Below are positions 1-10,667 of a stretch of DNA of 64,000 nt, one piece after another. A program made the translations under genes and the position numbers. How positions within the stretch are numbered: position 1 is the first letter of the stretch; each line of letters starts with the position of its first letter. The notes below the pieces were generated by a model, which worked only from the letters and a program-made list of their open reading frames with translations, searched no databases and had not been told where the DNA came from. The stretch comes from Argentina anserina (Eukaryota; Streptophyta; Magnoliopsida; Rosales; Rosaceae), in assembly GCF_933775445.1 (NCBI RefSeq), contig NC_065877.1, positions 5,642,001 through 5,706,000 on the forward strand, given 5' to 3'.

Positions 1-444
1 ACAGACCCGCAAAGCGTGGCGGCGAGGGAGAGGAGGCATCGCATCAGCGAACGGTTCAAGATCCTGCAGAGCCTGGTGCCCGGTGGAAGCAAACTGGACA
101 CTGTGTCCATGCTGGAGGAAGCCATTCAGTACGTGAAGTTCTTGAAGAGTCAGATATGGTTTCACCAGACCATGATCAACTTTGCGAGAGATGAGGAGAG
201 TCAGTACTATGATCATGACCCCGCAACTGGAGATGCGTTCCAGCTTCCGATTCACTACGGCCATCCAGTCGATCGACTCGACCCTCTTTATCAGCAGGCT
301 TTGTGCTATGAACAGAATAATTTCGCGGGTACTAGTTCGGCCACTTCGGTGCAGCCATCGGTTCCAGTAATGCCGGACCATACTTGCTTCCAAGGTCAAG
401 AGGCCATGCCTAACATTGAGGCCTATATGAAGTATTATACCTAG
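1..444 (+). CDS. ROX: bHLH transcription factor, LAX1/ROX type, 3' part
   Basis: The frame is open from base 1 and ends at TAG 442-444, so the gene enters from outside and its start codon is not in the window. The first residues read [19 protein letters not shown], the basic region and first helix of an atypical bHLH. They continue through the [10 protein letters not shown] loop and the second helix ([17 protein letters not shown]) by about residue 47. The remaining ~100 residues are a family-specific tail without a known domain. This sequence type belongs to the LAX PANICLE1 / ROX (bHLH140) subgroup, nuclear regulators of axillary meristem formation. Symbol choice rests on family resemblance and on the neighbouring aprataxin-like and PDC genes, which I recall as its neighbours in Arabidopsis. 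HECATE-type bHLH is the alternative, less likely from the [10 protein letters not shown] stretch. Confidence 0.8.
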   Translation, partial: TDPQSVAARERRHRISERFKILQSLVPGGSKLDTVSMLEEAIQYVKFLKSQIWFHQTMINFARDEESQYYDHDPATGDAFQLPIHYGHPVDRLDPLYQQALCYEQNNFAGTSSATSVQPSVPVMPDHTCFQGQEAMPNIEAYMKYYT

Positions 445-1189
445 CTGGGTTAGCTAAGTCTATGTCCCTTGTGCTTGTTATGAATGAATCATATATTGAT
501 GTATTAGTATTAGTATTAGTATTAGTATTAGTATTAGTATTAGTATTAGTAGTAGTAGTCGTAGTAGGACGTCCTGGGTTTTCTGGCAGGTAGCTGCGAT
601 TTGATGGTTGGAGGTAGTGGTGGTGTATTTATTAACAAGATCAATGTTGACGACTTAATTATCTGTGTTGCTCTAAAAATGGCAAAGAATGTTCAGGTTA
701 GTATCTTGTCTAAGCAAATCAAGGGGTTCATGAAGCTGAGAATGATCCTCAAAGCGCTTGTTTGTCCAGTGGTTTGAAGTCTGATCGAGTCGTTACATTG
801 CTAAACATGTTTCATCGGAGTTCCCCTTTTATATTATTTTAAATGGTTTTGATCTAAAGTGAAGTTCTTTTGTATTTCTTCAATCATTTAGGTCCCGCGG
901 TTCCCCCAAAGAATAGTAGTTATTAACACGGACAACTCACCGTAAGAACAATGGCATTATCTCGCAACTACGCTCTCTCATCAAAGGAAATGATGCAACT
1001 GTTTTATTCTTCTCCCTACTCCCAAAAAAAAAAAACAAAGATTGTTCACCTTAAAAATTTAGGCCTAAGGTCTTAATACTATGTGTGAAGTCTAGTCATA
1101 ATTTTTTATGGCCGCACTCCTCTTTAAGAATTCTGACATCAAAATAAGTTTTTGTTTTCTTCTCAAATTATGGTTAGCATAAAGATTGA
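445..1189. other. 3' flank of the bHLH gene, no gene seen
   Basis: Downstream of the bHLH stop lie a presumed 3' UTR, the TATTAG microsatellite listed separately and AT-rich DNA with a short poly-A tract near 1025. I see no coding signal. Confidence 0.5.
501..567. repeat. hexanucleotide/trinucleotide microsatellite (GTATTA)n-(GTA)n
   Basis: About eight tandem GTATTA units pass into GTAGTAGTAG and GTCGTAGTAG. It starts about 57 bases after the bHLH stop codon, so it probably lies in the 3' UTR. Confidence 0.9.
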
Positions 1190-1925
1190 GGTAAAGTGAT
1201 ATGGAGTAAAGCGATTCAATCCCGCAAAACTATTGTTGTTTGGAAGGCTCTTCATGCTCGTTTATTAACTAATGATGTTTTACAACGGCGAGGTTTTTCA
1301 CTTCCATCTCGTTGCTCCTTTTGTGGAATTGATGCGGAATCGGGTACATATCTTCTTTTACATTGTTCTAAAATTGTGACTTTATGGAATGAGTTTGTCT
1401 TCTATTTTCTCATTCATTCTCGCCTTGGGTACCCTTGATAAAGTGTTTAATGGTGTTGGTGTTTCAGCGTTCCCAAAACCTAAACGTCAACTTTGGTTTC
1501 TAGTCTCCTGTAATCTAATTTGGTTTATTTGGATCACTAGGAATCTGGTGCGTTTTCGAATGTAAGATTTTTAATGTTGTGAAAGCCTAACGTCATATTT
1601 TGGAATTGTTCAGAGAGTCTGCTCTGCATTCTTTTCACCATTACAAGAAGCATCACGATATGTCTATTTTCTCTATTATTGGTATCTCACAACTGTCTGC
1701 CAATACTACCAGCTTCATCTCGTCCTTTAATTAATAGTTTCTTGGTTGAGGGTTTGTTATTTGCTAGGAGTTTTTATATCTATGATTTTGCATGTGTGAG
1801 TGTACACATATCAGATTGAGCTTTTGTTTATCCTCTTTGTTAAAGTTTATCAGACATAAGAGGTCATGTTCTTTTGTCCTCCTCCTTTGTAAAATAAATA
1901 AAAAAAGATTTCACAAAAAAAAATT
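1190..1925 (+). mobile_element. 3' end remnant of a LINE (non-LTR retrotransposon)
   Basis: The stretch 1196-1436 translates to IWSKAIQSRKTIVVWKALH followed by ...RLLTNDVLQRRGF and a C-x2-C...H-x4-C pattern (RCSFCG ... LLLHCS). This is the reverse-transcriptase zinc-binding domain (zf-RVT) found at the end of plant LINE ORF2. After a frame break, 1440-1565 gives KPKRQLWF...WFIWITRN, the usual continuation. The copy ends near an A-rich tail at 1889-1923. It is 5' truncated and frameshifted and therefore dead. I could not define a target-site duplication. Confidence 0.8.
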
Positions 1926-2422
1926 CATATAGACACATCATATAATTTTCAAATTTATGCAATATAATTGTTAAGTAGAAAGACCATCAAATTTCCAAAT
2001 CTAATGGTTATTATTATTTAAAAAATATATATATAACCCATATTTTATTATATACATTTGAGTTCTATTTTTTCCTCAATATATTTTTCTCAAATATTTG
2101 TTCTTCAACCTTTTTTTTCTTCGATTACAAAAAAAAACCAAACAAACTCCCAAAAAATAAAAAAAAGATGGTTAAAATTTTTTTTTTTTGAATGCATATT
2201 TGTTTTCAATATGTGAATATACACATATATAAGGGCCCTATCTATAAATCATCTACAAAATATATAATTTGTACCATATATATTGTGTAATTCTAACAAA
2301 ATTCATATTGAAAATCGTATTTTATATATGAATTTTTTTATTTCCTTACACAACTATACTAACTAGTGAATTAAAAAGATTCAAAATATCTAAATATGGA
2401 ACGAAAATATATTATGATATTA
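1926..2422. other. AT-rich intergenic DNA
   Basis: Strongly AT-rich spacer with several A and T runs between the LINE relic and the first solo LTR. I see no gene or conserved element in it. Confidence 0.5.
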
Positions 2423-2723
2423 ATTAATGTAATAACCCCAAATTTTCAAAACGATATTTGATTTGAAGTAAATTCTATAAAGTTTTGTAATTCATTTAAA
2501 TTTTTTTGTTTTGTTTGCAAACGATACGAAACGGGAACGGACACGTTCCGAGAACGTATAAGAAGAAAACGTTACGTTTCCGAACGAATTTATCGACTTT
2601 TATTCCGTCGCTCGTTTGCGAAAACTTCCTTCATGAAAGTTGTAGAGCTCGTCGATACGAGTTCGTGAGTATGTGACGCGTTCGAATCGGACGTCATACG
2701 TGAAAGTTATTAATGTCGGAAGT

Positions 2724-2790
2724 TAGTTTCCGATTTGGAAACTAGTATAAATAGGATAATTGTGTTTAGGGTTTCCATAATTGGAAACCC
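2724..2790 (+). promoter_or_regulatory. LTR core promoter: TATA box between two dyads
   Basis: TAGTTTCC-GATTT-GGAAACTA (2724-2744) is followed at once by TATAAATA (2746-2753), then by GGGTTTCCA-TAAT-TGGAAACCC (2769-2790). The arms of the first dyad are 8 bp and of the second 9 bp, both perfect. The same order is seen in the other LTR copies (near 13568-13589, 24688-24709 and 63265-63286 on the minus strand). The TATA function is inferred from its place in U3. Confidence 0.6.
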
Positions 2791-2810
2791 CTCATTCGGT
2801 CCGCCTCCTT

Positions 2811-2814
<4 letters not shown>

Positions 2815-2848
<34 letters not shown>
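2815..2848. repeat. (TC)n microsatellite in LTR
   Basis: About 17 uninterrupted CT/TC units just downstream of the LTR TATA box. A GA tract at the matching place in the reverse copy near 63225-63260 shows that it is an inherited part of this LTR type. Confidence 0.9.
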
Positions 2849-2850
<2 letters not shown>

Positions 2851-3567
2851 AAAATCCTCTCACCGATCTGCCTCCTTCCGAGCCACCGTGACGTACACCG
2901 CCCAGCCCAGCGTCGCCGCAAGGACTCCCTCAGCCACCCTCCAGCTCGCCAGCCCGTGCCCCGCCGTCGCCAAGCCGCTCGGACGTCGCCAAGATTCTGC
3001 AATTTTTCCCCGCCGCTGCCTATCCTCCCCGATGCTCCCCACGGTTCAAACAAGGTATGGGTTGATTGAATATGGATGTTGTGATGTTGTTGTGTGTATT
3101 GTGGATGTTGTGGATGATTTGTGGAGGAGATCGGAGGGGAGGGGAGATTGATGAACACCGCCGCCTTAAGGCAGCGCGTGTGGGAGTATGGGGCAAGCCA
3201 TGGGTGGTCGGAGACCGTAGGAAGGTGGAGGGAAGGAAAAGGGTGGTTTTGGAGGCGGCGGTGGCGTGATACGCGCCGTGGTTAGCCTCGGCGCGTGGGC
3301 CCCACGCGCGGCCCGCCGGAGGTGGCGCGTGTGCCACACGCGCCGCCACGTGCGGCGGTGGGAACAGTTTTGACAGAAGGGCATTTTGGTAATTTACTGT
3401 GTACGGTAAATGTAAATGTAATTTTTATTTACTACGGTAAATGTAATTAAATTTTACCTTCGGTAAATGTAAATATAAATTACTTTCAGTAAATGTAAAA
3501 AGTAATTTGTAAAAGGTAAATAGTAAATTTTATTTACTGAGATTGTATTTACATTTAAATCGTACGT

Positions 3568-3762
3568 ATACGTACAGAAATACGTATTAATATTTATACG
3601 TACAGAAATACGTATATAATATTTATACGTACAGAAATACGTATATAATATTTATACGTACAGAAATACGTATTAATATTTATACGTACAGAAATACGTA
3701 TTAATGTTTATACGTACATAAATACGTATATAACATTTATACGTACAGAACTACGCATAAAT
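3568..3762 (+). repeat. 28-29 bp minisatellite within the solo LTR
   Basis: Seven copies of a unit beginning ACGTACAGAAATACGTAT start at 3570, 3598, 3627, 3656, 3684, 3712 and 3741. Each unit contains the partial dyad TACGTA...TACGTA. Only short, degenerate versions are visible in the reverse LTR copies (near 12560-12650 and 23740-23870). Confidence 0.85.
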
Positions 3763-4114
3763 CGTAGACTTGTACAGTAACCGTGAATAGTAACAGTGAA
3801 CAGTACCACTGAACAGTAACTTCGAAAAACCGAAAATTGCTGAACAGTAACCGATTATTACTGTTTCGGCATTTAAAGGTTTACGAAACGATTCTAAATT
3901 CTTTTCTTATCTTTTCAAGGTGATCTTTAAATCGAGGAAATGAATTATCATCGGGAATTGTGAATTACGCTCGAGTCGATCAGGTGAGTAAAATCTCACT
4001 GAATTACGAATCTACCCTCGTGGTGATTCAACATTTTTGCAAGTGTGTTTATCAAATGAATTACAACATGTATATAATTTAGTGGACTACATATATACAG
4101 TATAATGGTAATAA

Positions 4115-4118
<4 letters not shown>

Positions 4119-4151
<33 letters not shown>
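4119..4151. repeat. (AT)n microsatellite
   Basis: Uninterrupted AT dinucleotides in the 3' half of the LTR. Shorter tracts occupy the same place in the other copies (for example 22397-22411). Confidence 0.9.
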
Positions 4152-4154
<3 letters not shown>

Positions 4155-5413
4155 CATTAAATTACGTACTGTTATTAATTCATTAACAATAGTCATTTCG
4201 GTGACGGAAAATTGTGCATGAGTATGTGATTTAAATGGTACAATATGATGTGAGAATATTGTACGTAATTCTTCAGGTGTTTATGAAATATGACATGTAT
4301 AGGATATAGTGGACTATGTATATATTGTATAAATGGTAATAAATACGAATATATATAGTTTGCTATATAATATACTGTTATGATTTTTTATTGTGGTGAT
4401 ATCGTAAAAGTTTTAAAACGTACAATATGATGAGTGATTATTGTACATAATTTTATCACGGAGAATGTTAAAAATTGTGATTTGTCTTCGGACGTGATGT
4501 GAGGTACAATATGATGTGTGATTATTGTACGTGATTTTTAACATTGAGATTGTTAAAATGTGAATTGTCTTCGGACCTGATTTTTGGTACAATATGATGT
4601 GAGATTATTGTACGTGTTTGGCAAATCGGAACCTAGCCTTTGGCCGGGCGAAAGTTACGATACAGTTAGAGCTCTAGTCTGTCTGCCTTAGTACTGCATG
4701 TGAGGTAACGGGTGGTTATCTGCTCATGGGTACTCAGTTATTTTGGATGTTGGGTAGCGGGTGGCTATCCAATATCAACGGTGTATTACGAGAGGGGTAA
4801 CGGATGTGTACCAGCGTTCTTGGTACCCGTATTATAAATGCATTGGGTAACCAGAAGGGTTACTTAATTTCCTCATGAGCGTTTTGTTTCACATTTCTTT
4901 GGGTCAACCAGATGGGCTGACCATTGACTCATGAGGGCATTTATATTTGTTGTTTTGTGATGTTTCGTATATTTTGATATGCGAATTATATTTTTGATTT
5001 TACTCATACGAGCTATAAGCTTACCGGGTTTGTGTTTACAATCCCGGTGCACCAATTCGATGGTGTAGGGGATAATTCCGCAAGTGCTGATTAGTGGAGG
5101 TTGAGTGACGACTACAGAGGCTCGAAGTCGTTCGGATCCTACTTGTGGTGAGATTTTAGCATGGATTCGTATGTGAGGATTTGTGTATTTTCATTTGTGA
5201 GATTTGTGAGTGATTTGTGAGGATTATTACATTTCCATTTTGTGTATGGATTATAATTTGGGTTGTAATAATTGGTTGTCTGAGTTGTATTGAGAACTCA
5301 GAATTGATCCGCTGTTACACTTTAATGATTTCGATTTATTTGAGATTATTTGTGTTTAACGACTTTAGAATTTTGAGTTTTTAGGCTCGAAATTTTGGGG
5401 TCGTTACAATTAA

Positions 5414-7265
5414 ATTCATGAGATCCTTGTAACTAAATAGGCAAGAAATTATCATTAAGTAATCAAATTTAATTAAGGAAAAAACGAAGTCAAATGTAAA
5501 GAACAAATTATAACCGTTAGATATTTTTAAAATAGATAAAAACCATTAGATTTGAAATGATTTAATGATCTTTTTACTTAATAATGATGTTGTATAGTTT
5601 TAAAAATGATATGATGTGTCTATGTGATTAGACTTGAGACATGAAATTAAAGCTTTTAGAGTCTAAATTTATAAGGCCTTATATCACTGCTCAAAATAAA
5701 AGTAAATCAGATGAGTAGGAGGCTAGGGCTTTTACATATCTTGTAATTAGTTCTAAGTTCTAAGATCACATGTCATCGGGTACGTACGTACAATGAAGAT
5801 CATAATTGAAACTCAGCATAAGTGATCATTTTATTCCAATCTGAGCAGTACGTATGTGCATGCTTGTTTTAATTTCCTTTTTCCCCCTTAGAAATTAATC
5901 ACAACAAATGAATCACATTTCTTAATTAAAGATAATAGTACAGTCAATCAGAGAACCCTTATTCTAAAAAAAAAATTAAAAAAATTCAGAGAACCCATAT
6001 TGATATGAGATGGAATTGGCATGGTTTCGTTAAGATGAACATAAGTTGCTTAGTTAGGAAAGAGAGGAAGATTTCGAGCTCCAATAGCTAGCCACGTACG
6101 GGAGCATCATAACATTCATACACCAATGCAGTATGATCGAAAAGTTGAACATGCCATGAAATATTTATTATGTTAATAAGCTGATTCGATCTAAACTTTT
6201 CTTATCCGTGCATAGAACTGTCGTTTTAATAACTAATTCCACCTTCAACTCAAAATTAAACTCTCATTTAAACTCATTCAATCAAGACTCCAAGAGCTGA
6301 GCTAAATTCCTTTTAACCTTATGACGAATCATACGTACTACATGTATATATATGGTTACTATTCAATTACAATCTAAGGATTTTGTTTGTTCAATCAAAA
6401 TAGTACTTTATGTAGCTATATCTAAGGACAACAAGTAGTGAAACAAGCTAGAACAAAAGCATGAGAATCTTACAAGGAATCAAACCTCCGAATTGTTTAA
6501 CGTGACTAAGGTACTAGTTAAATTAGATGCAACCACTGAAAAGTATGTGTACCGGGTTTGATTGATTGAAACAAAGTAGCGTAGGGTATATGAGCGTACC
6601 AATTTGCAATGCAGGCTTTAATTATTAACTAGCTCTAGCTCGTGCGCACAGATTTTACTTTTTACCACAAAGTGTGCAAATTACAATATCAGACTAACTT
6701 GTCCTAATGCGATCTTGAAGTTCCAACTCTCAATTCGGCTGCAAGCCTGGGCACTCTTCTATAGTTGAGCCCATATTAAGCCTAAGCAAGCCCGTTCGAC
6801 ACTAGCTATAAGAGCCCAATAGTACTTGGCGGGAGCGCTTATGTTCAACTGTTCAAGCTCAACCTCGGCTTGCAGGAATCACATCAAGTTTTGCAAAGCA
6901 GAGGGACAACATTGATGGCATGCTTATGTTCAGGTATTGGAGCCTCCGATTATGTTAATTTACAACCTTTCAGCGCTTTTAGCGTTCGAGTTGCTGAATG
7001 CACTCTACCTGTTCGATGAAATGCCTGACTGAACATTATCACCGTCATTTTACACTTTTACTGTTCTTGTTCACCAAAACAGAGAAAACCTGTTGAAATC
7101 TAGACACCACGAAGATTACAACATCCAATAACTGATTTTGTTCTTCTCCCCCCATTTTGGGTTGATATATAGCTGTGTATTTACTATGTACCAAAGAAAT
7201 AACATATGAAAAAAACAAAACAAAAGCAATCAGAATGAAAATTGTAGGAAAAGAAAGAAAAGTAT
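5414..7265. other. intergenic region downstream of the first RLP
   Basis: AT-rich non-coding DNA up to the stop codon of the RLP gene. It includes the 3' flank of that minus-strand gene and the short PPR-like relic listed separately. I see nothing else that I can name. Confidence 0.45.
6978..7095 (+). pseudogene. possible PPR-repeat gene fragment
   Basis: One frame reads AFELLNALYLFDEMPD and then a stop. Shifted by one base it continues NIITVILHFY. LFDEMPDRNII-like strings are the hallmark of plant pentatricopeptide repeats (PLS type). The match is short and frameshifted, so this is at most a relic and could be chance. Confidence 0.3.
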
Positions 7266-10200
7266 CTAGGAAGAGAACGAGGACGAGGAGGAAGAAGTAG
7301 ATGACATAGGTGGTGAGAAATGGCATGTACAATTTGGGTTGTGGATGGCACTCTTCCTACTCGTATCAAGTTTTGAACAAAACACACAAAACGGACCCTG
7401 AAATTCTTTGTCTACTGATTCAAACTCATCTTGATCATAGCCTTCTGTGAAAAACTTGCTATCTTCTTCAAATTCTTCGTCCCAGTCATTATCCCATTCA
7501 TGACGAGGTTTGTAAGAGTATCCCATCATTGGAAGGATCACTAGAAGAATTTTATCAATGCTGTTGTCCGTCCAGTTTCTTCCTTCTGCCCACATCATTA
7601 AGAGGATAACCATTACTGCCGCTCCCACTCCGAACCCCAGTCCAGTGTATATAGATTGCCAATCAAACCCACTCTCAACATTTGATGCTGCATCTGTTGC
7701 GTTGCTGGTATTGCTGCAGTTTACTAGTAAAGGTGCCCCACATAACCCTTTGTTATCTTCAAAGGATTCTGGAGAAAATGTTTGAAACTGATTACCAGAC
7801 GGTATCCTCCCAGACAGGTTATTATCTGAGAGATTCAAGAATGAAAGGAAAGTGAGTACTGTGAGCTCTGGTGGAATTGTCCCGCTCAGGCTGTTGTTCG
7901 AAAGGTCCAAGGACTCGAGTTGAGTTAGATTTCCCAATGATGGAGGGATAGGGCCTGTGAGAGCATTGTTGGACAAGTTTAGGGCATAGAGTGCCTTCAG
8001 TTGTCCCACTTGTGCCGGTATCCATCCATTGAAATTGTTGCACGAGATGTCTATGGACGTGAAAACGGTTAGAATCTTTACCAACTCCATTTCTATTCCT
8101 TTGGTGGTAACTGTTATTGCATCCTGATAATTTAAGTCACTGAATTGTAGGACTCGAAATTGCAGGTGATTGATCTTTGATTGGGCATCATCTTCGTCGC
8201 CCATCATTGCTTTCCATGTGGTCAAGCATCTTCCTGGTATTTCACCGCTAAAATTGTTGTGTGCTATGTCAACAATTTGAAGCATTTTCCAGGTGCCAGT
8301 GGTGTTGGGACATCCAATCTGTCCATAAAACCTGTTTGATCGCAAAACAAGGACACGCAGGGTGGATATGCTCTTCAACAAGCAAGGAAATGTGTCCATT
8401 ATCTGATTGCTTCCAATGTTCAAAACTTCCAACACTGTGCAATTTGCTAGAGATTTTGGAAACTGGCCTTTGAGATGATTTCCATTGATGTCTAGAGTTT
8501 TCAGACTACAATGGCCAGGAAATCCATCAGGAATACTGCCCGCAAGTTCGTTTCTCCTCAAATTGAGTACTACAATTTCAGTCATTGCAATCAAGCACGG
8601 GGGAATGAAGCCACTGAAAGAATTATTGGACAGATCAAGAACCTGAAGATACGCCGCTTTGCATATGGATGCCGGAATGCTTCCATCTAGGTTGTTGCTT
8701 GAAAGAGACAAGAAAATGGTGTAATTGAGGAAACCACCAATATCATCCGGCATGGTAGAGCTGAAATTATTTCTCGAGTAATCCAGATAAGTGGCAAGTG
8801 GTGGAAATATTGGAATGTGACCCTGAAGCTGGTTGGAATGAAGGTCAAGCACAGACAAATTAGAAGTGAGATTGAGAAAAGGGCCTTCGAAACTTACCAA
8901 GGAATTACAAGAAAGATTCAATTGAGAAATACTATTAAGCTTCCAAATCCAGTTGGGTATCTCTCCATGAATCTGGTTCTGTGAAAGGTCCAAATAGCGT
9001 AATCTGGACTGATCTCTCAAGAAATTAGGAAATGTTCTCAACTCTCCAGATGCCAATTTTAATGTGGTAATATTAGGAAAGGAGGACCTGAAGGAATCTG
9101 TATTATTGTAACTAATCAACAAACTATTGTATGAAAGATCAAGGGTGGAAAGATTTTTGAGCTGTTGAACACTGTTAAGAGGGAAGGAACCGCCGAAATT
9201 GTTTGAAGAAAGTGAGAGAATTTTCAGCTGTTGAAGAAGAAAGATAGACCTGGGTACCGGCCCTTCCAAGTTGTTGCTACTCAAATCAAGTGTGTCAAGA
9301 GAACTAGAAGATATGTTGGCAAATTCAAGCAACTGACCGGAGAGCTGATTGTTGGAGAGAAGTAGTTGCTTCAGCGAGGGAAGATAGAATAGAGACGATG
9401 GAACACTGCCATTCAATTTATTGTTTCCTAAGTTGAGATTGACCAGCTTAGTGAGACTTTTCCAGTGAGTAGAGTTAATCTGACCTGTTAGCTCATTGTA
9501 AGAAAGATTTATGTCGGTCAGATTCTTGGCCATACTCAACACTGGAACTGAACCATTGAGCTTGTTCTTTGACATGTCAACATAAACCAGTTCCTTAAGG
9601 CTTGCCATTGACTTTGGGATTGGTCCAGTGAAATTGCAATTGGAAAGATCTACTCTGGACAACATCTTGAGGTTCCCAATTGATTCAGGCAATGACCCTA
9701 AAAACCTTGTCCTGGCTAGAAACAGGGACCGAAGAGCTCCACCATCTGGAAACTCTGGCAACGATCCTTGTAGTTCTTCATTTCCAATTAAGTCGATAAT
9801 TTGCAGTGTAGGTACCTTCATGATCTGCTCGGGGAATGAACCTTGTAGCCCTGCGGTCATGAGCCGTAAGGAAGTCAAATTTGGAAAATTTGACAAGAAC
9901 TCTGGAACTGTAGTAGACAAATTGTTTTTCTCGATACGAATTTCTGAGAGTGATTGAAGCTTCAGCAAGGATGAATCAATTGGCCCTGAAATATTACAAG
10001 AGGACAAGCTCAACACCCTCAGTTTTGGCAGTGAAGATGATATTGCTTGACCCCATTGAGCTCCCTGTGCTGATATGGTCACACCATCAAGATGAAGTTC
10101 GGTTATCTCCGAAAGGTTTCCAATAAGTAACTTCAAATCTTGATGCTCAAGTTGCAGTGCAGGAGTTCCGGGAAAGTAAAAGGTAGATAGATCAAGAAAC

Positions 10201-10667
10201 ACCAACCTTGTCAACTGAGACATCTCAATGGGAATCTGCCCCGCAAAGCCAGCATTTGAGAGATTCAAATAAGTCAAACTGGCTAGCTTGTTGAACTGGG
10301 ATGGAATTTGAGTATAATTGAAGTTATTATACGCCAAATTTAGGTGCTCAATGAACTGCAGACTGAAAAGAGCACTCGAGTCATCAAGTCCGCCCAAAAT
10401 CGATTCGTTGCTCAAGTCAAGATGGCTAACACAACCCTGCTTGCAGGATACACCTGCCCAAGAACAGTAATCTGAAGCATTATCCCACTTCACAAGTTTT
10501 GTGGATAATTCAGGGGTGAAATTGAGGCTGTTCTTCAATTGGAGCAACAAAGATTGCTGCTGGTTGCTGGCACACTGGCCAGAAACCGGAATTGTATGGA
10601 ACAGTGAAAGATAGCAAAAGTGTATCAAGAAAAACCATGGAAGGATTGGGAGCAATGGGATTCTCAT
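7266..10667 (-). CDS. Ve1-like LRR receptor-like protein (RLP), intact, intronless
   Basis: An open frame of 1,133 codons runs from ATG at 10667 to TAG at 7268-7266. Codons upstream of this ATG have no other in-frame ATG. An N-terminal signal peptide (to about residue 31, ...IPVSGQ) leads to an LRRNT domain with paired cysteines (YCSWAGVSCKQGC) and then about 30 plasma-membrane-type LRRs (LxxLxLSxNxLxGxIP). A non-LRR island (SKINHLQFRV...DAITVTTKGIEMEL) precedes the last LRRs, as in Ve1/Cf-type RLPs. The transmembrane helix is about 1005-1026. There is no kinase domain. The family senses apoplastic ligands and signals through SOBIR1-type kinases. The residue pattern NLSNAGFAGQIPIEMSQLTRL is typical of Verticillium-resistance Ve1/Ve2 homologues. 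The ~107-residue tail is unusual: acidic (EWDNDWDEEFEEDS), then C-x2-C...C-x-C-H and a serine run. The ligand is unknown. Confidence 0.9.
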   Translation of the reverse strand: MRIPLLPILPWFFLIHFCYLSLFHTIPVSGQCASNQQQSLLLQLKNSLNFTPELSTKLVKWDNASDYCSWAGVSCKQGCVSHLDLSNESILGGLDDSSALFSLQFIEHLNLAYNNFNYTQIPSQFNKLASLTYLNLSNAGFAGQIPIEMSQLTRLVFLDLSTFYFPGTPALQLEHQDLKLLIGNLSEITELHLDGVTISAQGAQWGQAISSSLPKLRVLSLSSCNISGPIDSSLLKLQSLSEIRIEKNNLSTTVPEFLSNFPNLTSLRLMTAGLQGSFPEQIMKVPTLQIIDLIGNEELQGSLPEFPDGGALRSLFLARTRFLGSLPESIGNLKMLSRVDLSNCNFTGPIPKSMASLKELVYVDMSKNKLNGSVPVLSMAKNLTDINLSYNELTGQINSTHWKSLTKLVNLNLGNNKLNGSVPSSLFYLPSLKQLLLSNNQLSGQLLEFANISSSSLDTLDLSSNNLEGPVPRSIFLLQQLKILSLSSNNFGGSFPLNSVQQLKNLSTLDLSYNSLLISYNNTDSFRSSFPNITTLKLASGELRTFPNFLRDQSRLRYLDLSQNQIHGEIPNWIWKLNSISQLNLSCNSLVSFEGPFLNLTSNLSVLDLHSNQLQGHIPIFPPLATYLDYSRNNFSSTMPDDIGGFLNYTIFLSLSSNNLDGSIPASICKAAYLQVLDLSNNSFSGFIPPCLIAMTEIVVLNLRRNELAGSIPDGFPGHCSLKTLDINGNHLKGQFPKSLANCTVLEVLNIGSNQIMDTFPCLLKSISTLRVLVLRSNRFYGQIGCPNTTGTWKMLQIVDIAHNNFSGEIPGRCLTTWKAMMGDEDDAQSKINHLQFRVLQFSDLNYQDAITVTTKGIEMELVKILTVFTSIDISCNNFNGWIPAQVGQLKALYALNLSNNALTGPIPPSLGNLTQLESLDLSNNSLSGTIPPELTVLTFLSFLNLSDNNLSGRIPSGNQFQTFSPESFEDNKGLCGAPLLVNCSNTSNATDAASNVESGFDWQSIYTGLGFGVGAAVMVILLMMWAEGRNWTDNSIDKILLVILPMMGYSYKPRHEWDNDWDEEFEEDSKFFTEGYDQDEFESVDKEFQGPFCVFCSKLDTSRKSAIHNPNCTCHFSPPMSSTSSSSSSFSS

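Larger units (their letters stand above)
2428..5408 (+). mobile_element. solo LTR of a long-LTR Ty3/gypsy family (subtype A)
   Basis: The 2,981-bp unit begins TGTAATAACCCC and ends GGGGTCGTTACA. It is flanked by the perfect 5-bp target duplication ATTAA (2423-2427 and 5409-5413). The same termini occur on the LTRs of the two-LTR element at 14784-22813, so I read this as a solo LTR left by LTR-LTR recombination. From 5' to 3' it holds palindromes around a TATA box, a TC microsatellite, a GC-rich block of dyads (about 3240-3365), a 28-29 bp minisatellite, a GTGAACAGTA-rich stretch, an AT-rich section and a conserved 3' part with the TTACCGGGTTTGTGTTTACA motif near 5021. It contains no gene. Short ORFs in it come from repeats. 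Confidence 0.9.

Noticed and set aside
3996..4196. Frame with a YIYIYIYIY run
   Set aside because: Translation of the AT microsatellite.
7045..7387. Hydrophobic small frames overlapping the RLP 3' end
   Set aside because: They lie partly in the RLP tail in another frame and in T-rich 3' flank, with no domain.
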